A DNA stretch of 64,000 nt. Origin: Nocardiopsis endophytica. Its GTDB lineage: Bacteria > Actinomycetota > Actinomycetes > Streptosporangiales > Streptosporangiaceae. Made by a program: the position numbers and the translations under genes. The notes under the pieces were generated by a model. The model saw only the letters and a program-made list of their open reading frames with translations. It did not search any database and was not told where the DNA came from. The stretch covers positions 39,506 to 103,505 of the forward strand of contig NZ_JAQFWQ010000009.1 in the NCBI RefSeq assembly GCF_027706725.1, given 5' to 3'. Every line of letters begins with the position of its first letter. The stretch's first letter is position 1. Shown one piece after another: positions 24,821-34,071 of this stretch.

Positions 24821-25180
24821 ATGGAGATCAAGGGGCGCGCGGCCGACTGGGCCGCCGTCGCGGCGGGTGTGCTGCTGTCGGTGAGCTGGATCTGGGACGC
24901 GATGGTCGGTCCGCCGCGGGCGGCGATGTTCATCCTGGGGCTGCTCATCATCCTCTCGGCGACGATGTCCATCACCCGCCCCGGGCTGATGGCGAGCGAG
25001 GCCTTCATCTTCGCGCTGGGGGCGCTGGTGTTCGTCCTGCCGTGGCTGATGGAGTTCACCGCCAACATGGCGGCCGCGTGGACCTCCTGGATCCTGGGTC
25101 TGGTCGCGATGGTCGCGGGCGTCGTGGGCAGCCTCCAGGCATCGGGGACGATGCACCGGCGCGGACCCGTGCCGCACTGA
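24821..25180 (+). CDS. SPW-repeat-like small membrane protein
   Basis: A 119-residue protein with four transmembrane helices separated by very short loops. Conserved Trp residues occur in LSVSWIWDAM, LPWLMEF and AWTSWILG, the pattern of SPW-repeat proteins. Start ATG 24821 has GGGAGG about 8 nt upstream. Function unknown. It is followed 34 nt later by a complete 62 bp palindromic repeat. Confidence 0.7.
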   Translation: MEIKGRAADWAAVAAGVLLSVSWIWDAMVGPPRAAMFILGLLIILSATMSITRPGLMASEAFIFALGALVFVLPWLMEFTANMAAAWTSWILGLVAMVAGVVGSLQASGTMHRRGPVPH

Positions 25181-25214
25181 CCCGCGCCCGCGCGGACGGT
25201 CGGGCGGATCCTGT

Positions 25215-25276
25215 GTTGATCTCGGGAGAAACGACGCTTCCGGGCCGCTTTTAGGGGCACTTTCCCCGAGATCAAC
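25215..25276. repeat. 62 bp palindromic repeat, copy 1 (complete)
   Basis: GTTGATCTCGGGAGAAACG opens the element and CCCCGAGATCAAC closes it. The centre is GACGCTTCCGGGCCGC. It lies between the SPW-like gene and the ATL gene. It has the same length and arm sequences as the copies at 54387 and 59564. Confidence 0.9.
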
Positions 25277-25289
25277 GACGCGGGGGCGC

Positions 25290-25302
25290 TAGGGTCCCCG
25301 GT
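25290..25302 (+). promoter_or_regulatory. -10 element placed for a leaderless ATL transcript
   Basis: TAGGGT at 25290-25295 ends 7 nt before the ATG at 25303, and no Shine-Dalgarno is present. A leaderless mRNA is inferred. Confidence 0.45.
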
Positions 25303-25632
25303 ATGCCGCGACCCGACAGCCATCCGACCGAGTACGCCGAACGGGTGCTCGACATCGTCGAGCGGATCCCGCCCGGAAGGGTCATGTCCTACGGGGACAT
25401 CGCCGAGCTCCTCGGGGAGGGCGGCCCCCGCCAGGTGGGGACGGTCATGTCGGTCTGGGGCGGCGGCGTCCCCTGGTGGAGGGTGCTCCGCGCCGACGGG
25501 ACGCCCGCGCCCGGCCTGGAGGTCCGCGCGCGGTCCCACTACGCGGCCGAGGGCACGCCCCTGCGTCCGTCGGGCCGCGTCGACATGGCCGTCGCGCGCT
25601 GGGAGGGCCCCGACCCCTCCGACCCCGTGTGA
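25303..25632 (+). CDS. Alkyltransferase-like protein (ATL, MGMT fold)
   Basis: A 109-residue DNA-binding protein of the O6-alkylguanine-DNA alkyltransferase fold. The helix-turn-helix region (RIPPGRVMSYGDIAELLG) is intact. The PCHRV active site reads PWWRV (residues 57-61), so the acceptor cysteine is Trp58, the hallmark of ATL proteins. These flag O6-alkylguanine for nucleotide excision repair without removing the alkyl group. Trp at the position of the usual His is a second change. It sits between moeZ and adnAB, as Rv3204 does in M. tuberculosis. Confidence 0.9.
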   Translation: MPRPDSHPTEYAERVLDIVERIPPGRVMSYGDIAELLGEGGPRQVGTVMSVWGGGVPWWRVLRADGTPAPGLEVRARSHYAAEGTPLRPSGRVDMAVARWEGPDPSDPV

Positions 25633-25772
25633 CGCGCGGCTCCCGCCGGGCGGACGCGAGCGCTCCGGGGCGGGGGCGGCGTACCGGGTGTGAGTCATTT
25701 CCCGGAAAAATGGGTACGGATGTTCGAGTCCTTGTTCCCCGATGCGGGTGAGCATGTGGTGAACTGGGTCGG

Positions 25773-28700
25773 GTGAACCCGTCCCCGTACCGCCTCGTGC
25801 GGCGTGCGCACACCGAAGCGCCGCCGCCGGTGCTGGACGAGAACCAGCGGCGCGTCGTCGCGCACAAGGGCGGGCCGCTGCTGGTGCTCGCCGGGCCCGG
25901 AACCGGAAAGACCACCACGATCGTCGAGGCCGTGGTCGACCGCATCGAGAACCGCGGGACCGACCCCTCGGCGGTGCTCGTGCTGACCTTCAGCCGCAAG
26001 GCCGCCGAGGAGCTGCGCCACCGGATCACCGCGCGGCTGCGCCGCACCACCCGCGAGCCGCTGGCGCTGACCTTCCACAGCTACGCCTACGCGCTCATCC
26101 GCCGGGAGTTCCAGCGCATGGGCGACCAGGCGCCGCGCCTGCTCTCCGGTCCCGAGCAGCTCATGGAGATGCGGGAGATCCTGGCGGGCGAGGCCGCCGA
26201 CGGCGCGGACATGTGGCCCGCGCGGCTCCGCCCCGCGCTGGGCACCCGCGGCTTCGCCGAGGAGCTGCGCGACTTCCTCATGCGCGCCCAGGAGCGCGGG
26301 CTGGACCCCGGAGAACTGGACCGCCTCGGGCGCGCCTACGAGCGCGACGACTGGGTGGCCGCCGGGGACTTCATGGACCGCTACACCGGCCGGTTCGACG
26401 TGGCCCCGGTGCCCACCTTCAACTACGCCGAGCTGGTGCGCATCGCCGCCAACCTGCTGAGCGACCCCGAGGTGCTGGCGCGCGAGCGGGCCAGCCGCGA
26501 GGCGGTGTTCGTCGACGAGTACCAGGACACCGACCCCGCCCAGGAGGAGCTGCTGCGCGCCCTCGCCGGGGACGGGCGCGACCTGGTCGCGGTCGGCGAC
26601 CCCGACCAGTCCATCTACGGCTTCCGGGGCGCCGACGTGCGCGGCATCCTGGAGTTCCCGCAGCGCTTCCCCGGCGCCGACGGCGTGCCCGCGCCGGTCG
26701 TCGCGCTGACCACCTGCCGCCGCAGCGGCCCCGCGCTGCTGCGCGCGAGCCGGGGGGTGGCCCGGCGGCTGCCCGCCGCTCCCGCGCCCGGCGGCGGGCC
26801 GGTCAACGCCCACCGCGAGCTGGACCCCCTTCCCGGCGCGGCCGAGGGGGAGGTGCGCGCCCTGGTGGCCGACAGCCCCGCCCAGGAGGCGGCGGTCATC
26901 GCCGACCTGCTGCGCCGCGCCCGCCTGGTGGAGGGGCTGGACTGGTCCCGGATGGCGGTGCTGGTGCGCTCGGCCACCCGGCAGGTGCCGGTGCTGCGGC
27001 GGGCGCTGATGGCCGCCGGGGTGCCGGTGGCCGTGGGCGGCGACGAGCTGCCCCTGGCCGCCGAGCCGCTGGTGCGGCCCCTGCTGCTGCTCGTGCGCTG
27101 CGGCCTGCACCCCGACACCCTGGACGCCGACGCCGCCCACGAGCTGCTCATCTCGGCCTTCGGCGACGCCGACACGGTGCGGCTGCGGCGCCTGGGCCGG
27201 GCGCTGCGCCGCCTGGAGCTTGACCGGGTCGCCGCCGAGGCGGCCGAGGGCGGCGCCGCCCCGGTGCCGCGGCCCTCGGCGGTGCTGGTCGCCGACGCGC
27301 TGCGGGACCCGCGCGAGCTCACCCTGGTCGACCCGGCGGTGGCGGCGCCCGCCCGGAAGGTGGCCGCGCTGCTGCGCACGGTCGCCGACACCGCCGCCTC
27401 CGGCGGCAGCGCCGAGGATGTGCTTTGGGAGGTGTGGAGCGCCGCCGGGCTCGGCGACCGGCTGCTGCGCGCCAGCCAGGCCGGGGGGCCACGCGGCGCC
27501 GCGGCCGACCGGGACCTGGACGCGGTCGTGGCGCTGTTCGAGAACGCCGCCCGGTACTGCGACCGGCTCCCGCCCGGCACCCCGGACGGGTTCCTGGAGG
27601 ACCTGGAGGCCCAGGAGATCCCCGGTGACACCCTCGCCGAGCGGGCGCCCGAGGGCGAGGCGGTGCGCATCCTGACCGCGCACCGCTCCAAGGGCCTGGA
27701 GTGGGACCTGGTGGTGGTCGCCGGGGTGCAGGAGGGCGAGTGGCCCGACCTGCGGCTGCGCGGGTCGCTGCTGGGCGTGGAGGCGCTGGTGGACGCGGTC
27801 TCCGGGCACGGCGGCCCCGACGGCGGGCCGGCCGCGGGCGCCGCCGTCGCCTCCAAGCTGCTGGACGAGGAGCGGCGGCTGTTCTACGTGGCGGCCACCC
27901 GCGCCCGGTCCCGCCTGGTCGTCACCGCCGTGGGCGGCGAGGACACCGAGGAGCGCCCGTCCCGGTTCCTCGGCGAGCTGGGGGTGGGCGAGCCCGAGCG
28001 GGTGGGCACCGGGCGCCGGTGGCTGTCGCTCCCGGCGCTGGTGGCCGACCTGCGGTCGGTGGTGACCGACCCCGAGCGCCCCGAGGCGCTGCGCCGCGCC
28101 GCCGCCGTGCACCTGGCCCGGCTGGCGCGCGAGGGCGTGCGCGGGGCGGCGCCCTCGGAGTGGCACGGGCTCACCCCCTGGTCCGACGAGCGGCCGCTGG
28201 CCGAGGACGGCGAGGGCATCCGGGTCTCCCCGTCCCAGGTGGAGCTGTTCGGCACCTGCCGGCTGCGCTGGCTGCTGGAGAAGGGCGCGGGCGCCTCGGC
28301 CGCCGAGACCGCCTCGGCGCTGGGCAGCATCGTGCACGCGGTGGCGGTGCTGGTGGCCCAGGGGGTGCCCAAGGAGGAGATCGACCGGCGGATGGACGAG
28401 GTCTGGTCGGAGCTGGACTTCGGCGGCCGGTGGTACGCGGGCAAGCAGCGCGAGGCGGCCGACCGCATGGTGGACCGGCTCATCGCCTGGCACCGGGCCG
28501 ACCCCCGGGAGCTGGTCGTCACCGAGGAGGGGTTCACCGTCGACGTGGGCGGGGTGGAGATCACGGGGCGGGTGGACCGCCTGGAGCGCGACGAGCAGGG
28601 GCGCGGGTTCGTGGTGGACATCAAGACCGGGTCGTCGGCGCCGCACAAGGACGACATCGCGCGGCTGCCGCAGCTCGGCGTGTACCAGCTCGCGGTGCTC

Positions 28701-28967
28701 AAGGGGGCGTTCGCGCGGCTGGGCCTGGCCGATCCGGGCGGGGCGTCGCTGGTGCACGTCGGCAAGGGCGGGCTCACGAACCGGGCCCGCGAGCAGGAGC
28801 AGGGCGCCCTGGGCGAGGACGGCGACCCCGGGTGGGCCGAGGAACTGGTGCGCGACACCGCTGAGGGGATGGCGGGCGCGCGGTTCGCCGCGACCCGCAA
28901 CGACCGGTGCGACTCGTGCCCGGTCAAGTCGAGCTGTCCGGCCCACGACGAGGGGAAGCGGCTGTGA
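25773..28967 (+). CDS. adnA: AdnA subunit of the AdnAB helicase-nuclease
   Basis: DNA double-strand-break end-resection subunit, 1064 aa. The UvrD-like motor has Walker A GPGTGKT at 41-47, LTFSRKAAEEL, DExQ box FVDEYQDTD (about 249), GDPDQSIYGFRG and the late motif LTAHRSKGLEWD. The RecB-family nuclease domain is C-terminal, with GRVDRLERDEQGRGF and the catalytic VVDIKTG (about 930-955). An iron-sulfur staple is formed by Cys in LFGTCRLRW plus C1046, C1049 and C1055 (CDSCPVKSSC). GTG at 25773 starts it. Partner adnB follows on the same strand. Together they replace RecBCD in actinobacteria. Confidence 0.95.
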   Translation: MNPSPYRLVRRAHTEAPPPVLDENQRRVVAHKGGPLLVLAGPGTGKTTTIVEAVVDRIENRGTDPSAVLVLTFSRKAAEELRHRITARLRRTTREPLALTFHSYAYALIRREFQRMGDQAPRLLSGPEQLMEMREILAGEAADGADMWPARLRPALGTRGFAEELRDFLMRAQERGLDPGELDRLGRAYERDDWVAAGDFMDRYTGRFDVAPVPTFNYAELVRIAANLLSDPEVLARERASREAVFVDEYQDTDPAQEELLRALAGDGRDLVAVGDPDQSIYGFRGADVRGILEFPQRFPGADGVPAPVVALTTCRRSGPALLRASRGVARRLPAAPAPGGGPVNAHRELDPLPGAAEGEVRALVADSPAQEAAVIADLLRRARLVEGLDWSRMAVLVRSATRQVPVLRRALMAAGVPVAVGGDELPLAAEPLVRPLLLLVRCGLHPDTLDADAAHELLISAFGDADTVRLRRLGRALRRLELDRVAAEAAEGGAAPVPRPSAVLVADALRDPRELTLVDPAVAAPARKVAALLRTVADTAASGGSAEDVLWEVWSAAGLGDRLLRASQAGGPRGAAADRDLDAVVALFENAARYCDRLPPGTPDGFLEDLEAQEIPGDTLAERAPEGEAVRILTAHRSKGLEWDLVVVAGVQEGEWPDLRLRGSLLGVEALVDAVSGHGGPDGGPAAGAAVASKLLDEERRLFYVAATRARSRLVVTAVGGEDTEERPSRFLGELGVGEPERVGTGRRWLSLPALVADLRSVVTDPERPEALRRAAAVHLARLAREGVRGAAPSEWHGLTPWSDERPLAEDGEGIRVSPSQVELFGTCRLRWLLEKGAGASAAETASALGSIVHAVAVLVAQGVPKEEIDRRMDEVWSELDFGGRWYAGKQREAADRMVDRLIAWHRADPRELVVTEEGFTVDVGGVEITGRVDRLERDEQGRGFVVDIKTGSSAPHKDDIARLPQLGVYQLAVLKGAFARLGLADPGGASLVHVGKGGLTNRAREQEQGALGEDGDPGWAEELVRDTAEGMAGARFAATRNDRCDSCPVKSSCPAHDEGKRL

Positions 28968-29145
28968 GCGGGGCGCGCGTCGGCGGGCCGCCGGGCCGGA
29001 GCCGGACGGCGGCATGGGCGGAGCCGACGGCAGGGACGGGGTTCGCGGCGCGGACGGCAGGGACGGAGCGGGTGGCGCGGACGGAGTGGACGGAGCGGAC
29101 GGTACCGGCGGCATCGGAGGCCGCGGCGGGGGAAGGGGATCGGCG
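28968..29145 (+). repeat. GAC-GG rich micro-repeat between adnA and adnB
   Basis: Short repeats of the type GCGGACGGCAGGGACGGAGC run through 29010-29110. The adnB frame is open across them as (GADGxDG)n from an ATG at 29014. They lack a Shine-Dalgarno and resemble the low-complexity insert inside adnB at about 30795-30885. I treat them as spacer; an N-terminal extension of AdnB is the alternative. Confidence 0.5.
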
Positions 29146-32100
29146 ATGAGCGGCGCGTGGGAGGCGGACGCGCAGGAGGCCGAAGAGGCCGGGGCCCCGG
29201 CGCGGCCCCGGCGGATCCTCACCCCGGCGGAGATCGCCCGGCTGCTCGGCCAGCCCGAGCCCACCGCCGAGCAGGCGCAGGTGATCTCCTCGCCGCTGGG
29301 CCCCTCGGTGGTGGTGGCCGGTGCCGGGTCCGGCAAGAGCGAGACCATGGCCGGCCGGGTCGTCTGGCTGGTCGCCAACGGCCACGTCCGCCCCGAGCAG
29401 GTGCTCGGCCTGACCTTCACCCGCAAGGCCGTGTCCGAGCTGGCCGAGCGGGTGCGCAAGCGGCTGGACCAGCTGCGCGCCGTCGACCAGGTCCCGGCCG
29501 AGGTGCTCGACGGCGAACCGGAGGTGGCCACCTACAACGCCTACGCCGCCCGCCTGGTCGCCGACCACGCGCTGCGCGAGGCGGTCGAGCCGTCCACCCG
29601 GCTGCTCAGCGTGGGGCAGAGCTGGCAGCTGGCCGCCCAGGCCGTCGCCGCCTACGACGGGCCGATGGACGCGGTGAACGTCGCCCCGGCCACCGTCACC
29701 GACCGGGTGCTCGCCCTGGCCGGGGACCTCGCCGACCACCTGCGCACCCCCGACGACGTGCGCGGGGTGGGCCGGTGGATCCGCGAACGGGCGGCCGCGC
29801 TGCCGGCCCGGGAGCGCACCAAGGACACCACCGGGGCGCTGGAGGACGCCCAGGCCGCCCGCGAGCAGCTGCTCCCGCTGGTGGAGCGGTACACCGCGGC
29901 CAAGCAGGGGCTGGAGGCGATGGACTTCGGCGACCAGGTGGCGCTGGCCGCGCGCATCGCCGAGCGCCACCCCGAGGTCGGCATGGCCGAGCGCAGCCGC
30001 TACCGGGTGGTGCTGCTGGACGAGTACCAGGACACCAGCCACGCCCAGCTCATGCTGCTGCGCGCGCTGTTCGGCGGCGGCCACCCGGTCACCGCGGTGG
30101 GCGACCCCTGCCAGTCGATCTACGGGTGGCGGGGCGCCAGCGCGGGCAGCCTGAAGAGCTTCCCCACCGACTTCCCGGAGGGGCCGGGCCGCCCGGCGCC
30201 GGTGCGCGCGCTCGCCACCAGCTTCCGCAACGGCGAGCGCGTCCTGTCGGTCGCCACCCGGATGTCGGGGCCGCTGCGGGGCGAGGGCGCCCAGGTCCCG
30301 GTGCTGCACCCCGGCCCGGCACGGCGCGGGCGCGGGGCGGTGACCTGCGCCCTGCTGCGGACCGAGACCGAGGAGTCCGCCTGGATCGCGCAGATGGTCG
30401 AGGCGGCGCTGCAGGAGTGCGCGGACGGGACCGCCCCGGACGGCCGCCCCTGGCCGCAGGGAGAGGGCGGCTCCGGGCTGACGCCGGGCGGGGTCGCGGT
30501 GCTGTGCCGCAAGCGCTCCCAGTTCACCTCGGTGCGCGAGGCCCTGGAGGCGCGCGGCATCCCGGTGGAGATCGTCGGCCTGGGCGGGCTGATGACCGTC
30601 CCCGAGGTGCGGGACGTCATCGCCGCCCTGCGGGTCGTGCACGACCCCTCGGCCGGGAACGAGCTCGCGCGGCTGCTCACCGGTCCGCGGCTGCGCCTGG
30701 GGCCGCGGGACCTGGTGGCGCTCGGGGAGAGGGCCGCCGAGCTGGTCCGGGAGGCCCGCAGGGACCTGAGGGGGGAGGCCGCGCGGGCGCCGGGCGCGGA
30801 CGGAGGCGCCGGGGACGGCGCGGGTGTCGACGGCGCGGGCGCCGACGGCGCGGGCGACAGGGCCGCCGACGGCGCGTCCCTCGGAGAGAACCTGCTGCGG
30901 GACACCGTGCTGGACCTGACCGCCGAGAGCGGCAGCCTGGTGGACGCCCTCGACGACCTGGGGCCCACCGAGCGCTACTCCGAGGCCGGGTACGAGCGCC
31001 TGGCCCTGCTCGCCTCCGAGCTGCGCGGGCTGCGCAAGCTCGCCGGGCAGCCCCTGCCCGACCTGATCGCCGAGGTCGAACGGGCGCTGGGGATGGACAT
31101 CGAGGTGGCGGCGCGCCCGGGGCGCGACCCGATGTCGGCCCGCGCGGACCTGGACGCGTTCATGGACGCGGCGGTGCGGTTCGCGGGCAACACCGACGAT
31201 CCGACGCTGGCGGCGTTCCTGACCTATCTGCGCTCGGCCGAGGGCGCCGAGCGGGGGCTGCAGCCGGGGGAGAGGGTCGGCACCGGCGACACCGTCAAGC
31301 TCATGACCGTGCACGCCGCCAAGGGCCTGCAGTGGCCGCTGGTGGTGGTGCCGGGCCTGGCGGGGGAGGGCGGCCGCTCGTCGGTCTTCCCGACCAGCCC
31401 CCGCGAGTCCGGGGGGTGGGTGCGCCACGCCCACCGGCTCCCCTACCCGCTGCGGGGCGACGCGGCCGGGCTGCCGCGCCTGGACGACGTGGACAAGGCG
31501 TCGGTGAAGGCGATCAAGGAGGCCGAGAAGGAGCGCCACCTGCTGGAGGAGCGGCGGCTCGCCTACGTCGCCGTGACCCGGGCGTCGTTCGCGCTGGTGT
31601 GCACCGGGCACTGGTGGGGCCGGGACAGCGCCTCCAAGCGCGGCCCGTCGCCGTTCCTGGAGGAGGTCCGGGAGGCCTGCGAGGCCGGGGCCGGGCGGGT
31701 GGCCGTGTGGGCGCCGCCGCCGGACGACGGGGAGGAGAACCCGCAGACGTCGGGCGAGGAGCCGGTCGAGTGGCCGCTGCCGCCCGAGGAGTTCACCGGG
31801 GCGCCGGCACGGCGCCACCGCGGCCTGGTGGAAGGGGCGGCGCTGGTCGAGCGGGCCGCCGTGGAGGGCGGGGCGTGGGCGGAGGCGCTGGAGCGGTCCC
31901 CGCTGTCGGCCCGGGCGCGCAAGCGGCTGGACGGCTGGGAGCGCGACACCGAGCTGCTGCTGGCGCACCGTGCGGCCGACCCCGGAGGCGGGGGGCCGGT
32001 GGAGGTGGAGCTGCCCGCGCACCTGTCGGTGTCGTCGCTGGTGGTCCTGGCGCGCGACCCGGAGGCGCTGGCGCGGCGGATCCGCCGCCCCATGCCGCGC

Positions 32101-32622
32101 CCCCCGGCGCCGCACACCCGCCGCGGGACGGCCTTCCACGCCTGGCTGGAGCAGCGGCACGGGCAGCAGAGCCTGCTGGGCCCGGACGAGCTGCCGGGGG
32201 CGGCCGACGAGACCGCCGGGGACGACGAGGACCTGGAGGAGCTGCGGCGCCGGTTCGAGGAGAGCGAGTGGGGCGGCCGGGTGCCGTTGGACGTGGAGGT
32301 GCCGTTCGAGACCGTGATCGGCGACCGCCTGGTCCGGGGGCGGATGGACGCGGTCTTCCACGACGCGGACACCGGGCGCTACGACGTGGTCGACTGGAAG
32401 ACGGGGCGGCCGCCGGAGAGCGGCCGCGAGCGCGCGGCGGTGGCGGTCCAGCTCGCGGCCTACCGGGTCGCGTGGGCGGAGCTGGCGGGCGTCCCCCTGG
32501 AGGAGGTCGGCGCCGCGTTCCACTACGTGCGGGCCGGTACGACCGTCCGTCCGGCCGATTTGCCGGACTCCGACGGCCTGGCGGAGCTGCTGAACCGCGT
32601 CCCGGAGTCCGGAGAGGGCTGA
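29146..32622 (+). CDS. adnB: AdnB subunit of the AdnAB helicase-nuclease
   Basis: Lead motor subunit of AdnAB, 1158 aa. Walker A AGAGSGKS at 58-65, LTFTRKAVSELAERVRKRLD, DExQ box LLDEYQDTSHAQ, GDPCQSIYGWRG, and late motif MTVHAAKGLQWPL. The C-terminal RecB nuclease has GRMDAVFHDADTGRYDVVDW followed by KTGRPPES, with the catalytic Asp-x-Lys intact. Residues about 551-580 are a Gly/Ala/Asp low-complexity insert in the 2A/2B region. ATG at 29146 follows GGGGAAGGGG at a suitable distance. A truncated palindromic repeat lies about 90 nt after the stop. Confidence 0.95.
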   Translation: MSGAWEADAQEAEEAGAPARPRRILTPAEIARLLGQPEPTAEQAQVISSPLGPSVVVAGAGSGKSETMAGRVVWLVANGHVRPEQVLGLTFTRKAVSELAERVRKRLDQLRAVDQVPAEVLDGEPEVATYNAYAARLVADHALREAVEPSTRLLSVGQSWQLAAQAVAAYDGPMDAVNVAPATVTDRVLALAGDLADHLRTPDDVRGVGRWIRERAAALPARERTKDTTGALEDAQAAREQLLPLVERYTAAKQGLEAMDFGDQVALAARIAERHPEVGMAERSRYRVVLLDEYQDTSHAQLMLLRALFGGGHPVTAVGDPCQSIYGWRGASAGSLKSFPTDFPEGPGRPAPVRALATSFRNGERVLSVATRMSGPLRGEGAQVPVLHPGPARRGRGAVTCALLRTETEESAWIAQMVEAALQECADGTAPDGRPWPQGEGGSGLTPGGVAVLCRKRSQFTSVREALEARGIPVEIVGLGGLMTVPEVRDVIAALRVVHDPSAGNELARLLTGPRLRLGPRDLVALGERAAELVREARRDLRGEAARAPGADGGAGDGAGVDGAGADGAGDRAADGASLGENLLRDTVLDLTAESGSLVDALDDLGPTERYSEAGYERLALLASELRGLRKLAGQPLPDLIAEVERALGMDIEVAARPGRDPMSARADLDAFMDAAVRFAGNTDDPTLAAFLTYLRSAEGAERGLQPGERVGTGDTVKLMTVHAAKGLQWPLVVVPGLAGEGGRSSVFPTSPRESGGWVRHAHRLPYPLRGDAAGLPRLDDVDKASVKAIKEAEKERHLLEERRLAYVAVTRASFALVCTGHWWGRDSASKRGPSPFLEEVREACEAGAGRVAVWAPPPDDGEENPQTSGEEPVEWPLPPEEFTGAPARRHRGLVEGAALVERAAVEGGAWAEALERSPLSARARKRLDGWERDTELLLAHRAADPGGGGPVEVELPAHLSVSSLVVLARDPEALARRIRRPMPRPPAPHTRRGTAFHAWLEQRHGQQSLLGPDELPGAADETAGDDEDLEELRRRFEESEWGGRVPLDVEVPFETVIGDRLVRGRMDAVFHDADTGRYDVVDWKTGRPPESGRERAAVAVQLAAYRVAWAELAGVPLEEVGAAFHYVRAGTTVRPADLPDSDGLAELLNRVPESGEG

Positions 32623-32712
32623 AGGCCGCACCCGGCCCCGTGGGCGAGCGACCCCGACGGACCGCTCGCTCATCCCGTCCAAGAGCCCGCGCGTGCAGGC
32701 GGGTGTGCTCGG

Positions 32713-32764
32713 CGTCGATCCCGGGAGAAACGACGCTTCCGGGCCGGTCTCAAGATCCGCGGGC
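32713..32764. repeat. 62 bp palindromic repeat, copy 2 (3' arm lost)
   Basis: CGTCGATCCCGGGAGAAACG then ACGCTTCCGGGCCG matches the left half and centre of the family. The right arm (CCCGAGATCAAC) is missing; the sequence runs into the end of the convergent gene at 32771 instead. Confidence 0.75.
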
Positions 32765-32770
32765 GGCCGC

Positions 32771-33940
32771 TCAAGGGTCCCCCAGGCAGTGCACCTGCGG
32801 CCCGGCGGCGCGCGACGACGGGTGCGGCGGGGCGGCGGGGAAGGCGACGAGGTCGCCCGGGCGCAGGCGGTCGACGGGGACCGGCGGGAACGGCGCCTGA
32901 ACGGGGCCGGGCCCGCGGAAGACCACGGTCACCGGTTCGTCCGCCAGCTCCGGGCGCTCCCACGGGTGGGGCCAGGCGTCGTCCCTGGGCACCACCGCGA
33001 ACACGGGCGACTCCGGGGCGCGTCCGCCGTCCACCACCGCATAGGCGGTGCCGCGGCGGTGCTTCACGTCCAGGACCGGGGTCAGGAACCAGCCGGACCA
33101 GCCCTCGCCGGGCGGCGGCGCCACGATCGAGATCCGTTCGCCCGCTGGGCCCGGGACCCCGGGGGGCCCAGGGGCGCCGGGCGTCCCGGCACCGGGGGGC
33201 TCGGGGGAGAGGGCGAAGGCGTACTCGGGCCGGGCGATGCCGAGCAGCGACCCCCACGCTCGCAGGGTCTCGACCGGGGCGATGCCCTGGGGGCGGGAGC
33301 CCGTCGGGGCGGCGGCGAACCCCAGCAGCCGGACGGCGGGGTCGGGCCCGAGCAGCCCGGCGCACTCCACGAGCGCCGCCGCGTCCATCCCCGCCCACGG
33401 GGCGCCCTCGGTGCCGGGCGCGCCCGGGGAGTCCGGGGCACCGGGGACGCCGGGGCCCGTGTCGGGCAGGGGGTCGGACGGGGGGTCGGCGGAGCCGCCA
33501 GTGCACGGGTCGGCCGCCAGGAGCACGCCGACCGGGTTCCCCGCGCGGCGCGCGCAGTGCTCCAGGAGGCGCAGCTCGCCCGGGCTGTCGGCGAGGACCA
33601 CCGCCTCGCCGCGGGCGGCATCGGCCACGACGGCCTCCAGCTCGCCCGGTGTCTTGCCGGTCCCGGCCAGGACGGCCCGCACGCCCGGGCACTCCCGCAG
33701 CACGGTGCGCACCGCGGGGACGGTGTCGACGAGCAGGCCCACGACGTGCGGGGCCAGGACCCCGGCCGCGCCGGGCGGCGGGTCGGGCAGCGGCAGGTAC
33801 AGGCCGAACGCCGGCGGCAGGCAGGCGCGCAGCAGCCGGGCGCGCTCGGTCATCGCGGGGAGGTCGTGGACGCACGCCGGCAGGCTCCGGGGGGTGAGCC
33901 GCAGGGCATGCTCGTGGACGCGCTTCGGCAACTCGATCAT
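32771..33940 (-). CDS. Degenerate fold-type III PLP decarboxylase-like protein
   Basis: A 389-residue protein whose layout follows diaminopimelate/ornithine decarboxylases. The N-terminus is KRVHEHALRLTPRSLPACVH. The block AVLAGTGKTPGELEAVVADA aligns with the family's GPGKTDEEL region, and ADSPGELRLLEHCARRAG with VES/GELRRL. The C-terminal barrel segment has WFLTPVLDVKHRRGTAYAVV and LRPGDLVAFPAA. However, the PLP lysine motif YAVKAN is replaced by GLYLPLPDP, and the CDSxD cysteine region by GPVQAPFPP. It is therefore probably not a PLP enzyme. Pro/Gly-rich inserts lie near residues 150-180 and 255-275. ATG at 33940. Role unknown. Confidence 0.6.
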   Translation of the reverse strand: MIELPKRVHEHALRLTPRSLPACVHDLPAMTERARLLRACLPPAFGLYLPLPDPPPGAAGVLAPHVVGLLVDTVPAVRTVLRECPGVRAVLAGTGKTPGELEAVVADAARGEAVVLADSPGELRLLEHCARRAGNPVGVLLAADPCTGGSADPPSDPLPDTGPGVPGAPDSPGAPGTEGAPWAGMDAAALVECAGLLGPDPAVRLLGFAAAPTGSRPQGIAPVETLRAWGSLLGIARPEYAFALSPEPPGAGTPGAPGPPGVPGPAGERISIVAPPPGEGWSGWFLTPVLDVKHRRGTAYAVVDGGRAPESPVFAVVPRDDAWPHPWERPELADEPVTVVFRGPGPVQAPFPPVPVDRLRPGDLVAFPAAPPHPSSRAAGPQVHCLGDP

Positions 33941-34071
33941 GGGGGCTCCAACGGTGGCCGGTCGCTGCTGGGGTCCTACCCCGCGGTGCCCGGACATAGT
34001 GGGCCCATCGCCCCGAACCGGGACGAACGCGGGCGGCGGGGCCCACCCCCTGAGGCCCCGCCGCCCCGGTC

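Noticed and set aside
25697..25713. CATTTCCCGGAAAAATG near-palindrome before adnA as an SOS or operator box
   Set aside because: The symmetry is imperfect, and it does not match the GAAC-N4-GTTC LexA pattern or another site I know.
25695..32682. Very long minus-strand frames (over 1200 codons each) opposite adnA and adnB
   Set aside because: Antisense shadows caused by high GC at third positions. The plus strand encodes complete helicase-nuclease motifs.
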